From an uncultured Chloroflexota bacterium (GTDB lineage Bacteria; Chloroflexota; Dehalococcoidia; SAR202; UBA11138): a stretch of 5,597 nt of DNA. The stretch lies in contig CAJWRP010000188.1 of the NCBI GenBank assembly GCA_913046025.1, positions 1-5,597 of the forward strand, given 5' to 3'. Shown one piece after another: positions 1 to 4,906 of this stretch. The notes under the pieces are model-generated. The model saw only the letters and a list, made by a program, of their open reading frames with translations, made no database searches and was not told where the DNA came from. How positions within the stretch are numbered: position 1 is the stretch's first letter; each line of letters begins with the position of its first letter. The position numbers were made by a program, and so were the translations under genes.

Positions 1-306
1 AACTGACATGGCAACTAGACGTATTCAAGACATGGGGCCCGAGGGTGGCAGGATGGACCAATTAGGAATGGCGGCAAGACCCATAGCTGCCGCAGCACCT
101 TGGGTAGCCCAGATGGGGCCAGCTGGCATCCCAATGAACTGGCCAAAGTTGCAAGCAGCGCCTGCCCGTGCTGGCCTTGGATTCATTCAGCCAATGAGCG
201 GTGGGCCGCCAATTTCTTCGGAACCTGGCCCATGGAGACCTGGCTCGTGGAGCACGGAGCAAGGCTGGTTGAGTTGGAGGGCGGACCAGGGCCGGAGGAC
301 ATCGGA
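1..306. other. Unassigned segment, not a continuation of the alcohol dehydrogenase
   Basis: This stretch should contain the middle of the zinc alcohol dehydrogenase that starts at 483, but none of the three minus-strand frames shows the expected Gly-His-Glu zinc-ligand motif or any later dehydrogenase motif. By count GC is about 61%. On the plus strand, the frame running through 100-306 has high third-position GC and lower second-position GC, the pattern of coding DNA, and reads GARLVELEGGPGPED near 262-306. That faintly recalls the N-terminal part of family III (CaiB/BaiF) CoA-transferases, but the resemblance is too weak to name a gene, and the same frame is unusually rich in tryptophan. 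I see no start codon with a ribosome binding site. It may be a piece of another locus joined to the dehydrogenase. Confidence 0.35.
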
Positions 307-483
307 GCCTACGGGGCCCTTGTCTTCCTCAGTCTGGTCGGCTTTCATCTGTAGGTCGGAACCGCAAATGCCAGTCGCGCGAATGTTGACGAGGACCCCG
401 CCGGGGCCAACCTCAGGCTTGGGGTACTCACCTACGTTCATCTTGCCCTTGCCGTCGTAGAAGGCAGCTTTCATCATTGCCAT
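187..483 (-). CDS. Zinc-dependent alcohol dehydrogenase, N-terminal fragment (disrupted)
   Basis: The first 59 residues are the start of a medium-chain, zinc-dependent alcohol dehydrogenase of the GroES-like fold (threonine dehydrogenase/sorbitol dehydrogenase type). They open with MKAAFYDGKGKM and run to GICGSDLQM, where Cys40 is the expected first ligand of the catalytic zinc. Family members oxidise an alcohol to an aldehyde or ketone with NAD(P) in the cytoplasm. After GPVG (ending near 307) the next residues should be His-Glu, the second zinc ligand. The frame instead gives about 39 unrelated residues and stops at 187. A normal member is about 340-350 residues, so both the zinc site and the Rossmann domain are missing. 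The ATG at 483 is chosen because GGAG (492-495) lies 8 bases upstream. The aldolase gene ends 27 bases upstream, so the two were probably co-transcribed. As it stands the product cannot be active. Confidence 0.75.
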   Translation of the reverse strand: MAMMKAAFYDGKGKMNVGEYPKPEVGPGGVLVNIRATGICGSDLQMKADQTEEDKGPVGSDVLRPWSALQLNQPCSVLHEPGLHGPGSEEIGGPPLIG

Positions 484-510
484 TTTGCTCTCTCCAAAGT
501 GGTAGGTCGT

Positions 511-1257
511 CTACAGATTATCGCTTAAGAATTTCTCTGCCGTATCCAATATGGCGTCGTTCAATGCCAATGTCGTAAAGCGGTCGTAGTACATCTGACG
601 GCCCCTGGAATGAATAATATCGGCTATCCTATCCTGCTCCGCCACAACAGCAGGATGGTCTGGTCTACCGGGGTACCCCATGGACTGAGCTAAATCGTTG
701 GTGCCCCACGAGAAGGAGTCCAGGCCTTCAACAGCAAGAATCTCCTCGATGTTCTCAAAGGACTTAGCGCTCTCCAGTTGGCACATGACAAGCATCTCTT
801 TATTAGCCAGCTCCATGAATTCGGTCCGCTGTATCCCGGGCTGGTCGATAAGCCTGGGGTCGTTGTAGAAGGTGCCTCGTCCGCCACCCCAGCTTCGTTC
901 GCCTTCTGGAGTGAAGCGACAGGCGCCTACCAAGGCTTTGCCCTCTTCGGCTGTCTCCACGTGAGGCCCTAGAATGCCAATGACGCCCCTATCGAGGAAT
1001 TGGTTTATGACCGCAGGATTCCTGCCGGGCACCCTGGCGGTGGTGGTCAGGCCATAACCATCAGCCACACGCACCATGACATCTATGGATTCCGGGGAGA
1101 ATATCCCGTGCTCGCCATCCAGGTGGATGAAATCGAATCCGCCCAGCATCCCGATTAGCTCTACGGCTTCGACGCTGGGATAGCCCAGGCCAATACCCAG
1201 GCCCTTTTTGCCCTGATTGTTCTTTGCAAGAATATTGTTTTTTCGAAACGTGACCAT
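511..1257 (-). CDS. HpcH/HpaI-family class II aldolase
   Basis: This 248-residue protein is a full-length member of the HpcH/HpaI aldolase/citrate lyase family (TIM barrel), whose members make or cleave carbon-carbon bonds between pyruvate-like oxo-acids and aldehydes using a divalent metal. FDFIHLDGEHG (41-51) contains the catalytic His50. ARVPGRNP supplies Arg75, which binds the oxo-acid carboxylate. Metal ligands are expected at Glu162 (in CQLESAKSFENIEEI) and Asp188 (in WGTNDLAQSMG). GPHVETAEEGKALV (97-110) is the usual barrel segment before the substrate loop. That loop reads GERSWGGGRG and the metal-ligand motif WGTNDL, not the commoner G-P-x-D-L, so this is not a classical HpaI; substrate is unknown. 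The start has AAGGAG 6 bases upstream (1264-1269). It sits between a D-2-hydroxyacid dehydrogenase and an alcohol dehydrogenase in the same direction, enzymes that could handle its oxo-acid and aldehyde products. Confidence 0.92.
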   Translation of the reverse strand: MVTFRKNNILAKNNQGKKGLGIGLGYPSVEAVELIGMLGGFDFIHLDGEHGIFSPESIDVMVRVADGYGLTTTARVPGRNPAVINQFLDRGVIGILGPHVETAEEGKALVGACRFTPEGERSWGGGRGTFYNDPRLIDQPGIQRTEFMELANKEMLVMCQLESAKSFENIEEILAVEGLDSFSWGTNDLAQSMGYPGRPDHPAVVAEQDRIADIIHSRGRQMYYDRFTTLALNDAILDTAEKFLSDNL

Positions 1258-1263
1258 CAGCTG

Positions 1264-1269
1264 CTCCTT
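1264..1269 (-). promoter_or_regulatory. Ribosome binding site of the aldolase gene
   Basis: On the minus strand AAGGAG lies 6 bases before the ATG at 1257. It supports this start and independent translation initiation despite the short distance to the upstream gene. Confidence 0.75.
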
Positions 1270-1274
1270 ACCTA

Positions 1275-1289
1275 TAATTCGTCGAATTA
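1275..1289. repeat. 15-base perfect palindrome upstream of the aldolase gene
   Basis: TAATTCG-T-CGAATTA is a perfect inverted repeat with 7-base arms around a single central base. It lies in the 63-base gap between the dehydrogenase stop (1321) and the aldolase start (1257), about 18 bases upstream of the start and just before the ribosome binding site. Its size and position would suit a transcription-factor operator. The stem is AT-rich with a one-base centre, so it is unlikely to act as an RNA hairpin terminator. The inner 13 bases occur again at 4012-4024. Confidence 0.5.
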
Positions 1290-1320
1290 ACTCTCAACAT
1301 TTATGCCAAATTAGCATCTA

Positions 1321-2301
1321 TTAGAGGGTTCGCATCTTCCCCAATACATCGGAGTTAACTACTCGCTGGGGATCGCCTCTCATGAAGCCCTTAACGTTGT
1401 CCAGCATGTCGCCGTAGAAGAGATCGTAGGTCTCCTCTGTCACGTAGCCCATATGAGGCGTCAGCAGTGCGTTGTCCAGGCTGAGGTACGCGTGCCCAGA
1501 AGGCAGCGGCTCCACCTCGTAAACGTCTATGCCCGCGCCTGCGATGGCTTTGCGCTTAAGTGCGTCTATCAGAGCAGCCTCGTCTACGATTGGCCCTCTG
1601 GATGTATTAACAAGATAGGCTGTCGGTTTCATCTTGGCCAGGTCCTCTGCCTGCACAAGGTTCCTGGTACGGTCACTAAGTTGCAGGTGAATGGATATGA
1701 TGTCCGCCTGGGAGAAGAGCTCTGCCTTACTCACCAACGTGGCGCCGCACTCCTGTGCGAGTTCCGCCGTTAAGTTCTGGCTCCAGGCTATGATGTTCAT
1801 GTGAAACGCCTTGGCAACTTCTGCTGCCTGCCCTCCAATGCGACCCAGGCCAAGTAGGCCTATCGTGCGTCCGTCCAGACCCTCGCCCAAAGTCTCTTGC
1901 CATCCACCAGCTCTTGTGGCGGCAAACTCGCGGGGTATCTTTCGCAGCAGACCAAGAATCAGGCCCCACGTCAACTCCATAGTTGCCCTCGGTGAGCCAC
2001 GAGTGCCGCAGACGACTATTCCCAGGTCTGTGGCGGTTTGCATGTCGATAGAAGCGTTGCGCGCGCCGGCAGTGCCTAGCATCTTGAGGTTGGGAAGTTG
2101 CTCGAGAAGGCTTTTCGGGAACGGCGTGCGTTCTCGCATGGCCATTACAAATTCGAAGTCCTTTAGCCTTTCGGCTACGGCGCCTTCGTCAGCGAGATGG
2201 TTGGAGAAGGCCTCCACGGTGCATCCTTCCGGTAACGTGGACCAGTCGGCACATTTCATTGCCACGCTCTGGTAATCATCAAGAAGTGCTAGTTTCGGCA
2301 T
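1321..2301 (-). CDS. D-2-hydroxyacid dehydrogenase family protein
   Basis: This 326-residue cytoplasmic oxidoreductase belongs to the D-isomer-specific 2-hydroxyacid dehydrogenases, which interconvert D-2-hydroxy acids and 2-oxo acids with NAD(P). The nucleotide-binding loop is GLGRIG (151-156). The catalytic set is complete: Arg235 in NTSRGPIVDE, Glu264 in GIDVYEVEPLP and His283 in LLTPHMGYVTEE. Length fits the family. The residue at the end of the second Rossmann strand, normally Asp in NAD-specific enzymes, is Ser174 in IIAWSQN, so cofactor preference is open. The ATG at 2301 is chosen over one 17 codons upstream at 2352 because GGAGGT lies directly before it, and the upstream codons would translate through that site and lack family similarity. 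A probable promoter is at 2323-2352. The aldolase gene follows after 63 bases. Substrate, and whether it works as reductase or oxidase, cannot be read from the sequence. Confidence 0.93.
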   Translation of the reverse strand: MPKLALLDDYQSVAMKCADWSTLPEGCTVEAFSNHLADEGAVAERLKDFEFVMAMRERTPFPKSLLEQLPNLKMLGTAGARNASIDMQTATDLGIVVCGTRGSPRATMELTWGLILGLLRKIPREFAATRAGGWQETLGEGLDGRTIGLLGLGRIGGQAAEVAKAFHMNIIAWSQNLTAELAQECGATLVSKAELFSQADIISIHLQLSDRTRNLVQAEDLAKMKPTAYLVNTSRGPIVDEAALIDALKRKAIAGAGIDVYEVEPLPSGHAYLSLDNALLTPHMGYVTEETYDLFYGDMLDNVKGFMRGDPQRVVNSDVLGKMRTL

Positions 2302-2304
2302 CTT

Positions 2305-2310
2305 ACCTCC
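2305..2310 (-). promoter_or_regulatory. Ribosome binding site deciding the dehydrogenase start
   Basis: GGAGGT on the minus strand ends 3 bases before the ATG at 2301. It fixes the start at MPKLALLDDY and argues against the longer frame from 2352, which would read through this site as Gly-Gly-Lys. Confidence 0.7.
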
Positions 2311-2322
2311 ATTAAAGTTTGC

Positions 2323-2352
2323 TATATATCGGCAGTGCAGCGCTGAGTTCAA
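2323..2352 (-). promoter_or_regulatory. Candidate sigma-70 promoter for the dehydrogenase-aldolase-alcohol dehydrogenase unit
   Basis: On the minus strand TTGAAC (2352-2347) and TATATA (2328-2323) are separated by 18 bases, each matching the housekeeping consensus at 4 of 6 positions. Transcription would start near 2316, giving a short leader of about 15 bases that still contains the whole ribosome binding site. The spacer contains an 8-base palindrome, CAGCGCTG (2338-2345). Confidence 0.4.
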
Positions 2353-2416
2353 ATAAAATATATTCGCGCAAAGACGGGACCGGCCATTTGTCCGTATTTG
2401 CTATCGATGTCTTGGC

Positions 2417-3097
2417 TTATACAGCAGGGGGGAGCGCTTCCAGTATCCACGGAATCAGGTCGTCCAAGACATCCTGGTTGATCTCGTGGCCCATCCCGTA
2501 TTCCTTATATAATGACGTATAACCCTCTGCATCAAGAAAGCCATGGGCTGATCGAGCTTCGCTGACAGCAACCATGTGATCAGATGTGCCATGTGCAATA
2601 AATATAGGCTGCGTTCTCTCTTCCGGCAGCATCTCCTGAAGCAGGTCCAATTCCGGCGCGACGCCGCTCAATATAAACAGCCCCTTGAACAGGTGAGGGC
2701 TGGGAAGACCGTAGCGGTAGGTCATCATGCCACCCTGGGAGAAACCGCCTAACAAGGCCCGTCCCGGCTCTATTTTGTACGCAGACGTTACCTCTTCAAC
2801 AAGGATCGACAGCTTCTCGGCCGCCAGTTCCAAGTCTTCTTCTTCGCGCATGTCGCGGGGAGGCGTCCAGGCATAGCCCGACATGCCGTTGCCGATCTCC
2901 ACAGATATAGGCGCGTTTGGGCATATGTAGATGTAGCCTTCAGGGTGAATAGCGGGACACAGGCCCGCGAGGTCACGCATGCTTGCCCCAAAGCCATGAA
3001 GAAGGATAATCATTGGGTAACTCAAAGTGGAGTCATAGCCGTCAGGCTCTAATGCCAGATATTGAAGTGTTTCGCCTTCAAACTGTTTAGCGTCCAA
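2417..3097 (-). CDS. Phospholipase/carboxylesterase-family alpha/beta hydrolase
   Basis: This 226-residue serine hydrolase of the phospholipase/carboxylesterase family cleaves small ester or acyl groups. The oxyanion segment is ILLHGFGAS (31-39). The triad is Ser120 in GGFSQGG, Asp173 in HGTSDHMV and His204 in YGMGHEI. Length is typical of the family (about 200-230). There is no signal peptide or membrane segment, so it should be cytoplasmic. The frame has a stop 9 codons upstream and no ATG before Met29, which lies inside the first core strand, so TTG at 3097 is the best start, with a weak purine-rich AGAAGAGAG about 9 bases upstream. It follows the flavin protein by 72 bases, and a 115-base gap with its own candidate promoter separates it from the dehydrogenase. 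The natural ester cannot be deduced. Confidence 0.9.
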   Translation of the reverse strand: MDAKQFEGETLQYLALEPDGYDSTLSYPMIILLHGFGASMRDLAGLCPAIHPEGYIYICPNAPISVEIGNGMSGYAWTPPRDMREEEDLELAAEKLSILVEEVTSAYKIEPGRALLGGFSQGGMMTYRYGLPSPHLFKGLFILSGVAPELDLLQEMLPEERTQPIFIAHGTSDHMVAVSEARSAHGFLDAEGYTSLYKEYGMGHEINQDVLDDLIPWILEALPPAV

Positions 3098-3169
3098 GTT
3101 CGAATTCTCTCTTCTTTTAGGTTATGGCAGCCCAGTCTTGCAATTAAGTACATAAATTCAGGTGCAGAA

Positions 3170-3337
3170 CTAACCCTGTCCAGGATCGTAATTAGGCCGA
3201 AGCATCTCATAAGTGTCCAGAGTGCTACAGTACATACTGCCGGCCAACCGACCGACAGGTTTGAGCTTCTGCTGGTCGATTCGATGACCATTTATAACGT
3301 CGTCTCGGATGTGGAGCAAAACGACCTCAGCGATCAC
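3170..3337 (-). pseudogene. C-terminal part of the flavin reductase-like protein, out of frame
   Basis: A minus-strand frame beginning with GTG at 3337 reads VIAEVVLLHIRDD, later KPVGRLAGSMYCST and MLRPNYDPGQG, then stops at 3170. This is the normal ending of the FMN-binding split-barrel family, where H-x-L-V-I-G-E-V-V and a late P-x-x-R-L-x-G motif close the domain. It begins where the N-terminal frame ends (stop at 3334-3336), in a different register. One added base in the CTGTG at 3335-3339, making CTGGTG, joins the two parts as NSHGLVIAEVV. There is no ribosome binding site, so it is not a separate gene. Joined, the protein would be about 213 residues, normal for the family. Confidence 0.8.
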
Positions 3338-3810
3338 AGTCCGTGGGAGTTGTCACCCTCGCCGAGCTCCACCACCTGATTCAGTCGACATTCCATGCTC
3401 ACTGGCGACTCTGCCACCCTTGGCGACTTGATGGTATCTGAAGGCAAAGCCGTTAGGCCTGCGATCTCAAACTCATCAACATCAGCAGGATACTCCGCCG
3501 CCGTACTGTTCATTGCCTCTGCTATCTCTTCAGATACGATGTTGACGACGAATTCTCCGCTGGCCTCGATGTTGGCCAAGGTATCTTTTTCCTTCCATCC
3601 CGCATGCCTTGCTGCACTAAATACAATAGTAGGTGGAGAATAGGACACTGCATTGAAAAAGGAGAAAGGCGCCAGATTAGCTATTCCATCTGGCGAGATA
3701 CTGGAAACGAAGGCGATGGGCCGGGGTACAACCACGCCGGTGAGGACGCGATTAAAGTTTTCGAACGTACTTGGATTTATTTTCAAGTGGCTGCTCCGAA
3801 CCGCATACAT
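3334..3810 (-). CDS. Flavin reductase-like FMN-binding protein, N-terminal part (frameshifted)
   Basis: These 158 residues are the main part of a flavin reductase-like domain of the FMN-binding split-barrel fold (DIM6/NTAB type). PRPIAFVSSISPDG (29-42) and NLAPFSFFNAVSYSPP (45-60) are the family's FMN-binding signature, and DTLANIEASGEFVVNIV (about 76-92) is also typical. Members bind FMN and either reduce flavin for a partner monooxygenase or catalyse their own oxidoreduction; the target is unknown. The frame ends early at 3334 and the missing 55 residues lie out of frame at 3170-3337. The ATG at 3810 has no clear Shine-Dalgarno. A TTG at 3786 has GGAG 7 bases upstream and would give the family-like start MKINPS, so the true start may be 3786. 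It is the first gene of the minus-strand block and faces the divergent gap. Confidence 0.85.
   Translation of the reverse strand: MYAVRSSHLKINPSTFENFNRVLTGVVVPRPIAFVSSISPDGIANLAPFSFFNAVSYSPPTIVFSAARHAGWKEKDTLANIEASGEFVVNIVSEEIAEAMNSTAAEYPADVDEFEIAGLTALPSDTIKSPRVAESPVSMECRLNQVVELGEGDNSHGL
3794..3797 (-). promoter_or_regulatory. Possible ribosome binding site for an alternative TTG start of the flavin protein
   Basis: GGAG on the minus strand lies 7 bases before TTG at 3786. Using this start removes eight residues (MYAVRSSH) that do not look like the family and makes the protein begin MKINPS. Confidence 0.4.
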
Positions 3811-3902
3811 TGCACCGCAAAATGGACAGCCACAGGGTAATACTGCGCGTCATTAATGGCAAGTGCGTTGCTTGAACTGGGACTTTGCTTCAATTAGAAT
3901 CG

Positions 3903-3942
3903 AATTATCCCTAACAGGTTTATCTTCACATTTGGGATAATT
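3903..3942. promoter_or_regulatory. Inverted repeat in the divergent gap, candidate operator and paired promoters
   Basis: AATTATCCC (3903-3911) and GGGATAATT (3934-3942) are perfect 9-base inverted copies whose centres are 31 bases apart, close to three helical turns. Each arm contains GATAAT reading outward: rightward toward the plus-strand gene and leftward toward the flavin gene. The right arm is preceded by TG at the extended -10 position (TGG-GATAAT, 3933-3941). No good -35 hexamer is seen for either. The repeat could be an operator, a pair of symmetric -10 elements, or both. The rest of the 3811-4004 gap shows no convincing gene. Confidence 0.4.
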
Positions 3943-3995
3943 TTCGTCACAGGCTGGTTCTCGCACATGATCTGGCCACAAGTTAATCTTTGCTT

Positions 3996-4000
3996 GAGGT
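3996..4000 (+). promoter_or_regulatory. Ribosome binding site of the unknown acidic-tail protein gene
   Basis: GAGGT lies 4 bases before the ATG at 4005. It supports that start over the in-frame TTG at 3990, which would translate through this site. Confidence 0.65.
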
Positions 4001-4004
4001 AACG

Positions 4005-4793
4005 ATGAGTAAATTCGTCGAATTATTGGAAAAAACCGGGGAAGTAACTCCTGAGCCTTTAGGGTTTGGTACGTCAAGAAACGTCAAATCCAACCCTTCA
4101 ATGCTACTGATCGGTCAGGCCAGCGCAGAAGACTTAGAGAAGGATCCAAAGCTGGCAGATGCAAAAATAGACGCCATAATGGTTATTGTGGCACCGGCTA
4201 ACGAGAAAGCCTTGGATCAGGTCAGCGAAGCCCTCAAAGACAAGCTGTGGGGCGTACGAGTAGGTTCAGTTAGCGGGGAGCAGGCGGCCAACTTTAAGAA
4301 AAAGGGCTGCGACTTCATCGTGTTCGACCCGGAGAACACATCTGCCGGGTTGCTGAACGACGAGGACCTGGGCAAGATTATCGCAATCAATTCGGAGCTA
4401 GACGAGGACCAGGGTCAGGCGATACATATGCTGTCCGTGGACTGCGCGCTCTTCACACCTGCCGAAAGCGTTTCCCCACTAACGGTGCAGCGGCTCATAG
4501 ACATTGAGGTCATCAGGGGCATGGTAGGCATGATGTTTATTATGTCCTCCCCAACGGACCTAGGAAAAGATGAGCTTGAGGCGCTGAGAAATGGCGGTGT
4601 CGCCGGTCTTGTAGTGAATCTAAAGGCTGCAGATGACATTGCCAAGACAAAGGAGGCCATTGATGACTTGCCACGGCGACCAGGCCGAGGAAAGGGCACA
4701 CTAATGGCTCAAGCGCCGACAGCAGGGTTCTCTGCATTCGCATCTGCTAATGAGCCAGACGAAGAAGAGGATGATGAGGACGACGAGGAGTAA
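4005..4793 (+). CDS. Conserved-looking protein of unknown function with acidic C-terminal tail
   Basis: I do not recognise a family in this 262-residue protein. It has no signal peptide or membrane helix and should be cytoplasmic. Hydrophobic strands alternate with charged helices: about 33-37 (MLLIG), 57-63 (AIMVIVA), 82-88 (WGVRVGS), 103-108 (DFIVFD), 125-131, 146-151, 176-182 (MMFIMSS) and 199-206 (AGLVVNL). Eight such strands suggest a TIM-barrel-like alpha/beta fold, an inference from pattern only. After residue 223 comes a basic stretch (RRPGRGKG), a small-residue linker and a tail of 12 acidic residues in the last 13. No nucleotide-binding loop or obvious catalytic motif is visible. 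Codon use and frame length indicate a real gene. It is transcribed alone, divergently from the catabolic block, from a likely promoter near 3933-3941, and ends at a hairpin terminator. Confidence 0.85.
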   Translation: MSKFVELLEKTGEVTPEPLGFGTSRNVKSNPSMLLIGQASAEDLEKDPKLADAKIDAIMVIVAPANEKALDQVSEALKDKLWGVRVGSVSGEQAANFKKKGCDFIVFDPENTSAGLLNDEDLGKIIAINSELDEDQGQAIHMLSVDCALFTPAESVSPLTVQRLIDIEVIRGMVGMMFIMSSPTDLGKDELEALRNGGVAGLVVNLKAADDIAKTKEAIDDLPRRPGRGKGTLMAQAPTAGFSAFASANEPDEEEDDEDDEE

Positions 4794-4822
4794 TTCCCGT
4801 TCCCGATAGACTGTTAAAAATT

Positions 4823-4855
4823 AATAGGCGGCGGTTCTTGAAACCACCGCCTATT
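4823..4855. terminator. Rho-independent terminator, likely bidirectional
   Basis: AATAGGCGGCGGTT (4823-4836) pairs with AACCACCGCCTATT (4842-4855) across a 5-base loop, with 13 of 14 positions matched and one C-A mismatch. On the plus strand a pyrimidine-rich, T-containing tract follows (TCTATCCTCT twice). On the minus strand the stem is followed by a run of five T. It lies between the converging plus-strand gene (ends 4793) and the phosphatase gene (ends 4907), so it can serve both. Confidence 0.8.
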
Positions 4856-4875
4856 TCTATCCTCTTCTATCCTCT
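4856..4875. repeat. Tandem 10-base direct repeat next to the terminator
   Basis: TCTATCCTCT occurs twice back to back immediately after the terminator stem. It supplies the pyrimidine-rich tail for plus-strand termination. No other role is visible. Confidence 0.6.
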
Positions 4876-4906
4876 TTGAATGTTCCAGCGCATATTGGAG
4901 ATATGG

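Noticed and set aside
8..460. Long plus-strand open frame of 150 codons opposite the alcohol dehydrogenase
   Set aside because: It runs antisense through the clear dehydrogenase N-terminus, has no ribosome binding site, and its protein is low-complexity, rich in Pro, Gly, Met and Trp.
3334..3345. Programmed ribosomal frameshift in the flavin gene
   Set aside because: No slippery heptamer or downstream stimulatory structure is visible, and the family is not known to use recoding. A one-base loss is simpler.
3853..4077. Minus-strand frame of 74 codons across the divergent gap
   Set aside because: It overlaps the first 24 codons of the plus-strand gene on the opposite strand, has no recognisable domain and lacks a Shine-Dalgarno site.
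4415..4743. Two minus-strand frames opposite the unknown gene
   Set aside because: They are antisense to a well-supported gene and show no family features; they are explained by its codon pattern.
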